Source: Micromonospora sonchi (GTDB taxonomy: Bacteria > Actinomycetota > Actinomycetes > Mycobacteriales > Micromonosporaceae). From it: a stretch of 64,000 nucleotides of DNA. The position numbers and the translations under genes were made by a program. Each line of letters opens with the position of its first letter. The stretch's first letter is position 1. The stretch covers positions 276,112 to 340,111 of the forward strand of contig NZ_BMNB01000002.1 in assembly GCF_014646235.1 (NCBI RefSeq), read 5' to 3'. Under the pieces are notes generated by a model, which saw nothing but the letters and a program-made list of their open reading frames with translations, did not search any database and was not told the DNA's origin. Positions 1 through 8,451 of this stretch are shown here, in pieces.

Positions 1-416
1 GTGAGGTCGGCGAGCAGCTTCCACAGCGGCTTGCCGGCCCGCCGGGCGGCGAGATCCCAGACCGCGTTGACGAGACCACCGGCGGCCATGTGCACGACCC
101 CCTTCTCCGGTCCCAGCCAACGGATCTGGCTGTCACCGACCAGCCGACGGGCCAGCGTCCCCGGGTCGGCGACCAGCTCGTCGACCCGCTGACCGACCAC
201 CATCGGGGCGAGCGCCTGCACGGCCGCGACCTGAAGGTCGGTGCCCCGGCCCACGGTGAAGACGAGTCCGTGGCCCTCGGCGCCGGCGGAGGTCCGCAGG
301 ATGACGTACGCGGCGGAGTAGTCGGGGAACGGGTTCATCGCGTCCGATCCGTCGCGATGCCGGGACGTGGGGAAGCGTACGTCGATGGTTTCTACGGACG
401 AGATGCGCTCACTCAC
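1..416 (-). CDS. L-fuconate dehydratase, N-terminal part (runs off left edge)
   Basis: This enolase-superfamily enzyme dehydrates L-fuconate to 2-keto-3-deoxy-L-fuconate. Only the first ~138 residues are in the window. The stretch from residue 14 contains [16 protein letters not shown] followed by [12 protein letters not shown] and [12 protein letters not shown], which match the capping domain of FucD/ENOSF1 proteins. The GTG start at 416 is chosen because AGGAG lies about 5 bases upstream. It follows the permease by 75 bp and ends an operon with the fucosidase and importer, which supports the fucose assignment. The metal-binding barrel residues are outside the window. Confidence 0.85.
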   Translation of the reverse strand, partial: MSERISSVETIDVRFPTSRHRDGSDAMNPFPDYSAAYVILRTSAGAEGHGLVFTVGRGTDLQVAAVQALAPMVVGQRVDELVADPGTLARRLVGDSQIRWLGPEKGVVHMAAGGLVNAVWDLAARRAGKPLWKLLADL

Positions 417-491
417 CAAAACTCCTGAGGGATTGAACAGGTGGGCCTGGTCTGTCTGCCTCGTGATGGCCCGGCCGGCGGGCCGGTCCGG

Positions 492-1532
492 CTATGTCTG
501 CGCCCTGCCTCCGGTGATGCGGGAGACCACCAGGGCCACCAGGATGACGGTGCCGTTGAGGAAGTTCGTCCACTGCGCGGGCACTCCGGCCAGGGTCAAC
601 ACGTTGATGATCATGAAGAGCAGGAGTACGCCGGTGAAGGCGCCGAAGACGCTGCCCTTGCCGCCGTTGAGGCTGACGCCGCCGATCACCGCCGCCGCGA
701 AGACCTGGAAGATGGCGCCGTTGCCCTGGGCCGCCGGCACCGCCGCGAGCCGGCCGCTCATCAGCAGGCCGGCGAGCGCCGCGAGCATGCCGGCCACGAT
801 GAGGGCGATCCACAACACCCGATCGGTACGGATTCCCGCCGCCCGAGCCGCGTCGGCGTTACCGCCGATCGCGTACAGCGCCCGGCCGGCGCGGGTGTAG
901 CCGAGCACCACGATCCCGGCGGCGAACAGCAGCAGCGACAGCCAGATCGAGGCCGGCACGCCGAACCAGGTGGCGGAGCCGAGGTAGGTCATCGACTCCG
1001 GCAGCGCGAAGAAGGTCTGGCCGCCGGAGATGCCGGTGAGCAGCCCCCGCAGCACGATGAGCATGCCCAGCGTGACGATGAAACCGTTGAGCCCGAAGCG
1101 GACGATGAGCAGCCCGTTGAAGGCGCCGACGAGGGCGCCGACGAGCAGGACGACCGGCACCGCCCAGGCGTCCGGCAGCAGGTCGAGACCGAGCCCTCGG
1201 GTCAGCGCGGGGTCGACGATCAACCAGGCCGCGATGCCGGGCGCGAGACCGAAGGTGGACTCCAGCGACAGGTCCATCTTCCCGGTGATCAGCACGATGG
1301 TCTGGGCGAGGACCACGATGGCGATCTCCGACATGCTCTGCAGCACGTTGATGATGTTGTCGGCGCTGAGGAAGACCGGGTTGACGATCGACCCGACGAT
1401 CGCGACCGCGATGATCGCCGGCACCAGCGCCAGGTCACGCAGCCGGGCGATGGCCAGGCTCCGCGACGACGTCCCCGGTGGTGACGGCGGTGCCGCCGGT
1501 GGTCGCGCGGTGGTGGACAGCGTCTCAGACAT
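492..1532 (-). CDS. Sugar ABC transporter permease (RbsC type), probably L-fucose
   Basis: This 346-residue membrane protein has many hydrophobic segments after a ~30-residue Ala/Pro-rich cytoplasmic start. It matches the BPD_transp_2 family (RbsC/XylH): GKMDLSLESTFGLAPGIAA near residue 85, FGLNGFIVTLGMLIVLRGL in the middle, and VIGGVSLNGGKGS near residue 290. Members form the homodimeric channel of CUT2 monosaccharide importers. Its start overlaps the ATPase gene end by 8 bp, showing tight coupling. The substrate is inferred from fucosidase and fuconate dehydratase in the same operon. Confidence 0.9.
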   Translation of the reverse strand: MSETLSTTARPPAAPPSPPGTSSRSLAIARLRDLALVPAIIAVAIVGSIVNPVFLSADNIINVLQSMSEIAIVVLAQTIVLITGKMDLSLESTFGLAPGIAAWLIVDPALTRGLGLDLLPDAWAVPVVLLVGALVGAFNGLLIVRFGLNGFIVTLGMLIVLRGLLTGISGGQTFFALPESMTYLGSATWFGVPASIWLSLLLFAAGIVVLGYTRAGRALYAIGGNADAARAAGIRTDRVLWIALIVAGMLAALAGLLMSGRLAAVPAAQGNGAIFQVFAAAVIGGVSLNGGKGSVFGAFTGVLLLFMIINVLTLAGVPAQWTNFLNGTVILVALVVSRITGGRAQT

Positions 1533-3066
1533 GGTGGAGATCCACCCCTTCCATGGCGGCTACCAGATCGTTGTCGCTCCAGCCATGGGCCATCTCCCGG
1601 ACGACCCGCCCCTGGAACATCACCAGTACGCGGTCACAGATCCGCAGGTCGTCGAGTTCGTCGGAGACGACCAGCACGGTGGTGCCGCGACGGCGTACCT
1701 CCTCGACCACGCCGAGGAGGGTCTGCTTGGACCGCACGTCGACGCCGGCGGTCGGGGTGATGAGGACCAGCAGCTTCGGATCGCTGGCCAGCGCCCGACC
1801 CATCACCACCTTCTGCTGGTTTCCGCCGGACAGGTCGGAGACCGGCACGTACGGCCCGGCGGCCTTGATCGTCAGGTCGGCGATGGTGTCCCGGGCCAGG
1901 GCGTCGCGCCGGGCGGGCGAGATGAGGCCGTGTCGCCCGACGCGGCCCGGCACCGTCATCGTGACGTTCTCGGCGATGGACAGCAGCGGCACCAGGCCCT
2001 CCCGGTGCCGGTCCTGCGGCACCAGCCCCACCCCGGCGTCGAGGGCGTCCGGCACGCTACCGGGACGCAGCACGCGGCCGTCCACGGTGACCGTCCCGCC
2101 CACCGGCCGGGTCAAGCCGACGATCGCCTCGGCCGCCTCGACCTTGCCGCTGCCCCCGCCGCCCGCGATGCCGACCACCTCGCCCGCCCTGGCCTGCAGC
2201 GACAGCTCGGCGCCCGAGGAGGTGACCAGGTCACGCACGGACAGCAGCATCGGCGCGTCGGCGGACAACGGTCGATGGTCGGCCTCGGGCATGGTCACGT
2301 CCTCACCCGTCATCGCGGCCACCAGCGCCGGGCGGCTCAGCTGCGCCACCGGGGCGGTGACGATGTGCCGGGCGTCGCGGAAGACCGTCACCTGGTCGCA
2401 GATCTCGTAGATCTCCTGAAGGTGGTGGCTGATGAACAGGAACGTCACCCCCTGGGCCCGCAGATCCCGGATCCGGCTGAACAGGCGGTTGATGCCGGCG
2501 CCGTCGAGCTGGGCGGTCGGCTCGTCGAGGATGATGAACCGGGCGCCGAAGGAGAGCGCCCGGGCGATCTCCACGAACTGTCGCTGCTCGACCGTGAGCG
2601 TCGAGGCGGGCTGGCGTACGTCGACGTCGACCGACCACTCCGCCAGCAACTGCTCCGCCTCGCGGCGCAGCCTCGACCAGCGGATCAACCCGGCCGGACC
2701 ACGGGCGTGCCGGTTGAGGAACAGGTTCTCCGCCACGGTGAGGGTGCCGATGATGGTCGACTTCTGGTAGACGCAGGCCACCCGCTTGCGCCAGGCGTCG
2801 CGGTCGGCCAACGGTGGTGACGGACGCCCGTCGAAGGTCACCGTGCCGGCATCGGCGGCCTGCAACCCGGTGAGGATGCTGACCAGGGTGGACTTGCCGG
2901 CGCCGTTGCGGCCCACCAGCGCGTGCGTCTCACCGCGGCGGACCACGATGCCCGCCTCGGAGAGCGCCAGCGTCGACCCGAACCGTTTGGTGATGTTCAC
3001 GGCCTCGACGACGGGCTGGCCGGTGTCGACCAGCCCGTCGGTCGCTTCCTGCGGAGCGACACTCAT
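1525..3066 (-). CDS. Sugar ABC transporter ATP-binding protein (RbsA type, double NBD)
   Basis: The 513-residue protein has two fused ABC domains, as in RbsA/XylG/AraG. The first has Walker A GRNGAGKST at residues 52-60 and an intact Walker B/D-loop (IILDEPTAQLD). The second has a degenerate Walker A (GGGGSGKVEA) and ITPTAGVDV where DEPTxGxD is expected, so the aspartate and catalytic glutamate are absent there. The ATG at 3066 overlaps the TGA of the binding-protein gene by one base; a GTG at 3081 is an in-frame alternative inside that gene. It powers the neighbouring RbsC-type permease. Confidence 0.9.
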   Translation of the reverse strand: MSVAPQEATDGLVDTGQPVVEAVNITKRFGSTLALSEAGIVVRRGETHALVGRNGAGKSTLVSILTGLQAADAGTVTFDGRPSPPLADRDAWRKRVACVYQKSTIIGTLTVAENLFLNRHARGPAGLIRWSRLRREAEQLLAEWSVDVDVRQPASTLTVEQRQFVEIARALSFGARFIILDEPTAQLDGAGINRLFSRIRDLRAQGVTFLFISHHLQEIYEICDQVTVFRDARHIVTAPVAQLSRPALVAAMTGEDVTMPEADHRPLSADAPMLLSVRDLVTSSGAELSLQARAGEVVGIAGGGGSGKVEAAEAIVGLTRPVGGTVTVDGRVLRPGSVPDALDAGVGLVPQDRHREGLVPLLSIAENVTMTVPGRVGRHGLISPARRDALARDTIADLTIKAAGPYVPVSDLSGGNQQKVVMGRALASDPKLLVLITPTAGVDVRSKQTLLGVVEEVRRRGTTVLVVSDELDDLRICDRVLVMFQGRVVREMAHGWSDNDLVAAMEGVDLHHV

Positions 3067-4130
3067 CAGTTGTTGCCCCACAGGGAGGCGTCGTCGAACT
3101 TCAGGGTGGGCTCACCCGCGATCGGCGCGCCGTCCAGCGACACCAGCGGCGCCGGCAACTGATCCTCCAGCAGGCCGTCACGCACCTGAATGATGGTGCT
3201 GCCGTGGTCGGTCGGGCCGGGCTGGAACGTCTTGCCCTCGATCGCCGCCTTGACGTACTCCAGTCCGTGCTTGGCGTACAGGTCGGCCGGCTGGCTGACG
3301 GTGGCGTCGATCATCCCCTCACCGATGAGCTTCAGCTCCTCGGGGATCCCGTCGTTGGAGACCACGAAGACGTGCTTGGGGTCGCTCGGCGGCACCTGAA
3401 GGCCCCGCTGCTTGAGGATCTGCAGGGTCCCCGACAGGGCGAACGACGACTGCATGTAGATGCCCTTGATGTCCGGGTCGGAGGCGAACCGGGTCTGCAG
3501 CTTCGACGCCGCCACGTCCGCCTTCCAGTCGGTGGCCTCGCCGAAGACGGTGATGCCGGGGAACTCCTTCTGCATGCACTCGTTGAACGCCTCGGTGCGG
3601 TCCCGACCGTTGATCGAGTCCAGGCCACCCTGGAGCATGACCACCTTGCCCTTGCCACCGAGCTTCGTGCCGAGGAACTGGCACGCCTTCGTGCCGTAGG
3701 CGCGGTTGTCGGCGCGTACCACCATGAACACGTTGCCGGTGTCCGGCCGGGTGTCGATGGTGACCACCGGGATCTTCTTGCTGTCCAGCTGGGACAGGGT
3801 CGGCGCGATGGCGGCGGTGTCCTGCGGCGCCATCACCACGCCCTTGACGCCCTGACTGATGAAGGTCTGGGCGTTCGAGATGAGGTTGGCGATGTCGTTC
3901 TGCGAGTTCGTGGTCTTGAGTTCGACACCGAGTTCGTCGCCGAACTGCGGGACGTACTTGATGTAGGAGTTCCAGAAGTCGGTGTCGGAGCGGGGGTAGT
4001 CCACGCCGACGAGCAGCTCGGACCCGCCCGACCCGGTCCCGTTGGTCGTGCCGTCGCCGCAACCGGCCGCGAAGGTGAGTGACGCGCCGAGCATCACCGT
4101 CAGCCCCACGCTCAGAGCCCTACGATTCAT
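3066..4130 (-). CDS. Sugar ABC transporter substrate-binding lipoprotein (RbsB type)
   Basis: This 354-residue periplasmic-binding-protein-like lipoprotein is the receptor of the CUT2 importer. The N-terminus MNRRALSVGLTVMLGA leads to a lipobox ending at Cys (FAAGC). The body has the LacI/RbsB-like fold pattern: LLVGVDYPRSDTDFW, NAQTFISQGVKGVVMAPQD, KIPVVTIDTRPD and a late VVSNDGIPEELKLI hinge region. GGAGG lies about 7 bases before the ATG at 4130. It is the second gene of the fucosidase operon, 95 bp after it; L-fucose or fucosyl sugar is the likely ligand by context. Confidence 0.88.
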   Translation of the reverse strand: MNRRALSVGLTVMLGASLTFAAGCGDGTTNGTGSGGSELLVGVDYPRSDTDFWNSYIKYVPQFGDELGVELKTTNSQNDIANLISNAQTFISQGVKGVVMAPQDTAAIAPTLSQLDSKKIPVVTIDTRPDTGNVFMVVRADNRAYGTKACQFLGTKLGGKGKVVMLQGGLDSINGRDRTEAFNECMQKEFPGITVFGEATDWKADVAASKLQTRFASDPDIKGIYMQSSFALSGTLQILKQRGLQVPPSDPKHVFVVSNDGIPEELKLIGEGMIDATVSQPADLYAKHGLEYVKAAIEGKTFQPGPTDHGSTIIQVRDGLLEDQLPAPLVSLDGAPIAGEPTLKFDDASLWGNN

Positions 4131-4167
4131 CGTCGTTCCTCCATATCCGGGAAGTCGCCCGACGCGG

Positions 4168-4197
4168 GCCGCCGCGACCCGTGCGGATCGCGGCGGC
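4168..4197 (-). terminator. Intercistronic hairpin between fucosidase and binding-protein genes
   Basis: GCCGCCGCGA at 4168-4177 pairs perfectly with TCGCGGCGGC at 4188-4197 around a 10-base loop. There is no T-run, so it more likely partly attenuates transcription or protects an mRNA 3' end within the operon than fully terminates it. Such a hairpin could let the binding protein and fucosidase be made in different amounts; that role is inference. Confidence 0.5.
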
Positions 4198-4225
4198 AGG
4201 TGCCGGGCACACAAGTGCGAAGCGT

Positions 4226-6481
4226 TCAAACGGCGGCGATGGTCCACAGCAGATTCGTGCTCCCGTCCCAGTTCCACTGCTTGACCATCGAGCCGGAGGC
4301 GACCTGACCACCCCCGTCGAGCACCAGGCCGGTGGCCCGGTTGGCGATCCGGTACCGCCGGTTGCCCTGGTCGGTGATCTGCCACTGTTGGTTGTTGCTG
4401 CCGTTCCACGGCGCCTGCTGGGCCGCCGCGCCGTTGCTGGTCTGGCCGAAGCCGTCGGCGACCATGCCGTTGGTCCGGTTGACGATCCGGTGATAGCCGG
4501 TGCCCAGATCGACGAGCTGCCACTGCAGGTTGGTGCTGCCGTCCCAGCTCCACTGCTTCAGTTGCGACCCGGAGGCGACGTTCCCGCCGCTGTCCAGCGC
4601 CAGCCCGTTGGTCACGTTCGTGATCCGCTGGTACGTGACCGGGTTGAAGGTGACCCGCAGCGAAGCGATGGCGTCGTTGTTGCCGGTGTTGCGCAGATCG
4701 CTGTTGTCGGCGGTGAACGTCCAGTTGGCGCCGGAGAAGTTGTCGTTCGCGTACCCGACGATCTGGTGGCCGGCGGTGACCCGGACCGACGAGATGCTCC
4801 GCAGCCCGATCCCGACGGCCTGCAACTGCGCCGCGGTGTAGCTGCCGACCGACAGGCCGACGCCGCTCTCGTAGCCGACGTGCGCGTAGACGCTGGCCGG
4901 CGGCGAGACGGTGGGCCCACCGCCGAGGGCCGGGATCGGCCCGTTGAAGGTCAGCTTCACCACGTACGCGGACGCGCTGAACGGCGCACCGGCCGACGGC
5001 ATGGTGATCCGCAGCCCGGTGGCGTCCTGGGTGCGGTTCGGCAGGTTCACGTAGCTGCCGGCGGTCGAGTCGAGCAGTTGCACGCCGGCCAGGGAGCTCA
5101 GGTTGATCCGGTTCGACGCGAGCGTGGTGATGGTGACCGAGCTGCCCGGCCAGCCGAGGATCGTCGCGTACAGCACCCGGTTGTCCTTGCTGCGGGTGAA
5201 CCGGATGTCGCGCGCGGTGCCGACGGCCGGCGCCACGAACGAGCCGCCGCCCATCCTGGTCGGCCCCTCGCCGTGGACGCTCCAGGACCTGGTGGAGTAG
5301 ATGGACTCGCCGAAGCGTCGGAGGTAGTCGCCGATGCCGTGCAGGACCGTCTGCTGCCCGGACGGGATGGTGCCGTCGGCCATCGGCGCGATGTTGAGCA
5401 CCATGTTGCCGTTCTTGCTGACCCGGTCGATCAGCGAGTGCAGCATCTGGTTCAGCGAGTAGTAGCCGATCCCGACGGTGTAGCACCAGCTGGAGCTGCT
5501 GATGCTGTCGTCGGTGAGCCAGTAGGGCTCACGCAGCTCGGCGGGGCCGCCGCGCTCGTAGTCGTAGACCGCGCCGCCGCGCTCCAGGCCGTCCTTGTAG
5601 GTCGCGACGACCTCCCTGTCCCAGGCCACGGCGCGGTTGTAGTAGTACGCCAGGAAGCGCAAGCGTTGCGCCTCGCTGATCCGGGGCAGGTCGAAGTCCT
5701 GCCAGATGAGGTCCGGCTGGGCCTGGTCGATGACCTCCCGCAGCTTGTCGAACCAGAGCTGTTCCTGCGCGGCGGTGCCCAGTTGCCCGTAGAGTTTGCG
5801 CAGGCTGGGGTCGGACTGCTGCGGCACCCAGCCGTAGAAGCCGGTGAAGTTGAAGGCGTGGTGCATGGCGACCATGACCTTGAGCCCGCGGCCCCGAATC
5901 GCGTCGGTGTGCAGTCGGAGCAGGTCGAGCCTGGGCCCTCTGGCCACCGAGTTCCACTCGTTGACCTGGCTGTTCCACATGGAGAAGCCGTCGTGATGCT
6001 CGGCCACCGGCCCGGCGAACCGGGCGCCCGCGTCGGCGAAGAGCTGCGCCCACTCGTTCGGGTCGAAGTTGCCGCCAGCCGAGCGCAGCCGCGGCGCGAA
6101 CTGCACGAACCGCCCCGAGCGGTCGTTCGCCCCGTTGATGAAGTTGTGGTACGGCCAGACCGACGGATCGCCGTACGTGCTGCGGTGGTGGTTGTTCTCG
6201 TTCGAACCGGCGTTGTACATGTTGCGCGGGTACCACTCGTTGGCGTACGCCGGCACACTGAACACTCCCCAGTGGAAGTAGATGCCGAACTTGGCGTCCT
6301 GGAACCACTCGGCCGCGGCCGGGTGCTGGCCCACCGACGCCCAGCTCTCGGAGTAGTTGGACGGGCCGGGGATGGCGGCCTGGGCGGGCAGCGGGCACAC
6401 CAGGCCGCTCACGGCTGCCGCGGCCCCACCCGCGCCGAGGGCGGTCAGCACCGAGCGACGGGTGACAGGGGGACGGGACAT
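4226..6481 (-). CDS. Secreted GH29 alpha-L-fucosidase with ricin-type lectin domain
   Basis: The 751-residue exported enzyme releases L-fucose from glycans. A Tat signal (TRRSVLTALG, residues 7-16) ends near PAQA-A at 36. The GH29 barrel shows FGIYFHWG at 65-72, AEHHDGFSMW around 160-169 and PDLIWQDF near 256-263, where Asp262 is the candidate nucleophile. A galactose-binding-like middle part is followed from about residue 620 by a ricin B-type beta-trefoil with three QxW-like motifs (NLQWQL, NQQWQI, NLLWTI). GGAGGG precedes the ATG at 6481; a longer in-frame start at 6535 would bury the Tat motif. It heads the operon. Confidence 0.92.
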   Translation of the reverse strand: MSRPPVTRRSVLTALGAGGAAAAVSGLVCPLPAQAAIPGPSNYSESWASVGQHPAAAEWFQDAKFGIYFHWGVFSVPAYANEWYPRNMYNAGSNENNHHRSTYGDPSVWPYHNFINGANDRSGRFVQFAPRLRSAGGNFDPNEWAQLFADAGARFAGPVAEHHDGFSMWNSQVNEWNSVARGPRLDLLRLHTDAIRGRGLKVMVAMHHAFNFTGFYGWVPQQSDPSLRKLYGQLGTAAQEQLWFDKLREVIDQAQPDLIWQDFDLPRISEAQRLRFLAYYYNRAVAWDREVVATYKDGLERGGAVYDYERGGPAELREPYWLTDDSISSSSWCYTVGIGYYSLNQMLHSLIDRVSKNGNMVLNIAPMADGTIPSGQQTVLHGIGDYLRRFGESIYSTRSWSVHGEGPTRMGGGSFVAPAVGTARDIRFTRSKDNRVLYATILGWPGSSVTITTLASNRINLSSLAGVQLLDSTAGSYVNLPNRTQDATGLRITMPSAGAPFSASAYVVKLTFNGPIPALGGGPTVSPPASVYAHVGYESGVGLSVGSYTAAQLQAVGIGLRSISSVRVTAGHQIVGYANDNFSGANWTFTADNSDLRNTGNNDAIASLRVTFNPVTYQRITNVTNGLALDSGGNVASGSQLKQWSWDGSTNLQWQLVDLGTGYHRIVNRTNGMVADGFGQTSNGAAAQQAPWNGSNNQQWQITDQGNRRYRIANRATGLVLDGGGQVASGSMVKQWNWDGSTNLLWTIAAV

Positions 6482-6531
6482 GGCGATCCCTCCAGAACAC
6501 GGCGGCGGGGATGGAAGCTCACGTGTCTTAG

Positions 6532-6542
6532 ACATCAGACGT
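6532..6542. promoter_or_regulatory. Operator-like site ACATCAGACGT before fucosidase
   Basis: ACATC-A-GACGT is one mismatch from the perfect palindrome ACATCnGATGT found at 6640 and 28582. It lies 50 bp upstream of the fucosidase ATG, in promoter position. A pair of sites about 100 bp apart recurs at the second fucose operon. The binding regulator is unknown; short palindromes with one central base are typical of GntR-type regulators. Confidence 0.55.
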
Positions 6543-6639
6543 TAGGGGCTCTCGCCGTGCACCGTCAACGCCTCGGCGTCGAAGGACTTCCCCTAAAATC
6601 CAAATTCCGGCCGCCAGTAGCCGGTGCGGCCACCCCGAC

Positions 6640-6650
6640 ACATCAGATGT
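6640..6650. promoter_or_regulatory. Operator-like palindrome ACATCAGATGT
   Basis: This is a perfect 5-1-5 inverted repeat 108 bp beyond the 6532 site. The same palindrome with a different centre (ACATCGGATGT) is at 28582-28592, upstream of the SDR/aldo-keto reductase operon. The two locations share pathway logic, which argues for a common regulator. Confidence 0.6.
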
Positions 6651-6769
6651 TTGCTCCTCGCCATCGAGCGGATCGCCGGGGGTGGCCCGAGCGCCGGGCC
6701 ACGAAGTCATGTTGGCGATCACATCCAGGTATCGACCAAACCGATGCAGGCCACACAGAGGAGGGACAT

Positions 6770-6926
6770 GCGAACGTTAACATCGATGGCGTTGAGATTG
6801 CTAGCTTGTTGCGCCCAGCGGCGCTCGGCGCTTCCCTATGCCGAAGCGGACGCGATCGGTGCGACCTTGCGCTGCTCACCGTCACCGCTGGACGGTTACC
6901 CATGTGGATGGTGGGCGCGGTGGTGA
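6770..6926 (+). CDS. Possible 52-aa leader peptide or gene remnant with strong RBS
   Basis: GAGGAGGGAC stands directly before ATG at 6770, a near-ideal Shine-Dalgarno. The peptide starts MRTLTSMALRLLACCA, resembling the beginning of a lipoprotein signal, then becomes unremarkable and stops at 6926. It points away from the fucosidase operon and lies just past the 6640 operator. It may be the decayed start of a lost binding-protein or regulator gene, or spurious. The rest of 6543-7049 shows no other gene. Confidence 0.25.
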
Positions 6927-7049
6927 GTGGTGGGTCGCCCGCATCCGGCCAGTTCCCTCGTGCACCGAAACTGGGTTGATCGCACTGAAAGACTGAGGTC
7001 ATGGTTTCGCGAGTGCGCCGGACCGACGTGGAACGCCGGGCCGCGGTCC

Positions 7050-8042
7050 GTGCTTGACAAGCCTGACGTCGACGAGCGGTTGCTGGCGGTCGAGGTGGCC
7101 GCCGCCTGGGCCGTGGACGTCGCCGCTCTCGTGTTCATGCCGGTCGGGCTCGACGGGCACACGTGGGCCTACCGGGTGGACACGCCCGACGGTGACCGCT
7201 ACTTCCTGAAGGTGCGCCACGGCGAGTTCACCCCGGCCGCCGTCCTACTGCCCGGTTTTCTCCGCAGGCAAGGAGTCCGGCAGGTCGTAGCGCCGATCGA
7301 CCGGCCGGACGGTGGGGTCGGCCACGAGTTCGGGGACCACCAACTGCTGCTCTACCCGTTTCGCGACGGTGGCGACCTGTGGGACCGCAGCCTCACCGAC
7401 CGCCAGTTGATCGAGTATGGCGAGTTCCTGGGTCGGCTGCACGCGATCACGCCGAGTGCCGACCTCGCCGCCGTTCTGCCCGTCGAGACGTACCGATCGC
7501 GCGCGGGCGAGCGGCTGCGAACCCTCGGCGGGCGGGCGGCGGCGAGCGAGGTCCTCGGCGCTTTCTGGGCCCGATACGGCACCGCGCTGCACCGGTTGTC
7601 GGAAGCGGTCGACGACCTTGCCTCCCGCGTGCCGGACGCGCGACACGTGATCTGCCACGCGGACATTCACCCCGGAAACCTGATCGCCGAGGGCGACGGT
7701 CCGTTACACGTCGTGGACTGGGATGCGCCGATCCTCGCGCCACGCGAGCGGGACCTGATGTTCGTCCACAGCCGGGACTTCGGCGCCCACCCGGTCAACG
7801 CACGTCGCGCCGAGCTCTTCCATCAGGGCTATGGGCGGATGGAACCGGACCAGACCCTGCTGAGCTACTACCGCCGCGAACGGTACCTTGACGACATCGT
7901 CGAGTTTCTGGACAGCATCCTCGACCCCGGGGCCAGCCCGGAGGCGCGGGCCAACGATCTGCACTGGCTGACTCGCATCGCCGAGACCGTTCACTCGACC
8001 GAGCCAGCAGTGCCGGTCCATTCGCAGGGAGCAACCCGATGA
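7050..8042 (+). CDS. APH-family phosphotransferase (spectinomycin phosphotransferase-like)
   Basis: This ~330-residue cytoplasmic kinase-fold protein belongs to the aminoglycoside phosphotransferase/choline kinase superfamily. Catalytic-loop HADIHPGNLI and metal-binding VVDWDAPILAPRERDLMF are clear in the C-terminal half, with a GLDGHTWAYRV nucleotide-loop region near the start. The GTG at 7050 gives a typical family length; no strong RBS is visible, and an upstream in-frame start at 6927 would add an unlikely extension. Its substrate cannot be told from sequence, and many actinomycete homologues are not proven resistance genes. Its stop overlaps the start of the VOC remnant. Confidence 0.8.
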   Translation: MLDKPDVDERLLAVEVAAAWAVDVAALVFMPVGLDGHTWAYRVDTPDGDRYFLKVRHGEFTPAAVLLPGFLRRQGVRQVVAPIDRPDGGVGHEFGDHQLLLYPFRDGGDLWDRSLTDRQLIEYGEFLGRLHAITPSADLAAVLPVETYRSRAGERLRTLGGRAAASEVLGAFWARYGTALHRLSEAVDDLASRVPDARHVICHADIHPGNLIAEGDGPLHVVDWDAPILAPRERDLMFVHSRDFGAHPVNARRAELFHQGYGRMEPDQTLLSYYRRERYLDDIVEFLDSILDPGASPEARANDLHWLTRIAETVHSTEPAVPVHSQGATR

Positions 8043-8330
8043 GCCGCCACGTCGAGGTCACCTTCGACGCCCACGACCCAAGGCGCTGTCGTCCTTCTGG
8101 CGGGAGGCGCTGGGCTACGTGCATCCCGGTCCGCCCGGAGTCGACCTGCCCGACGGCGCCGACCCGCTGGCCGCGTGGGACGACTTCCTCGCCGGAATCG
8201 GCGTACCACCGGAGCAGCGCAACACCAGGTCGGCCATCGAGGATCCGGCGGGGCACGGCCCGCGGCTGTTCTTCCAGCAGGTGCCGGAGAGGAAGCGTGG
8301 AAACCAAGAACCGGTGCCGGGATCGCAATG
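8039..8330 (+). pseudogene. VOC (glyoxalase-like) gene, frameshifted N-terminal half
   Basis: Translation begins MSRHVEVTFDAHDP, then a single-base loss near 8079 moves the match into another frame (ALSSFWREALGYVHPGPPG, then NTRSAIEDPAGHGPRLFFQQVPE). A second frame change near 8297 gives VETKNR, where family members read VAKNRVHLDV. Homology ends soon after. The missing C-terminal half resembles the fragment at 10836-11046. The ATG overlaps the kinase stop by 4 bp, so the gene was probably once its operon partner. Confidence 0.7.
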
Positions 8331-8451
8331 GCGGCTGGTCCGCCAGTCGATCGTGTGACGATGTGGTCGGTCAGGGACGCCTGAGCAACCACATCCAGCC
8401 GATGACGCCAGGTACGGGTGGCGACGCGGCCACTCGACTACTTGGCGCCCG
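8331..8451. other. Short spacer after VOC half
   Basis: No gene, operator or repeat was recognised here. It lies between the broken VOC half and the 3' end of the TetR gene, and would contain the left boundary of an insertion if the VOC gene was split by one. Confidence 0.4.

Noticed and set aside
441..2820. Long plus-strand frames opposite the ABC permease and ATPase
   Set aside because: They are antisense shadows; the minus strand has full ABC motifs and coupled starts.
4079..6979. Very long plus-strand open frame (966 codons) opposite the fucosidase and binding-protein genes
   Set aside because: It is antisense to clearly conserved genes and has low-complexity Arg/Val/Gly composition expected from GC-rich codon bias.
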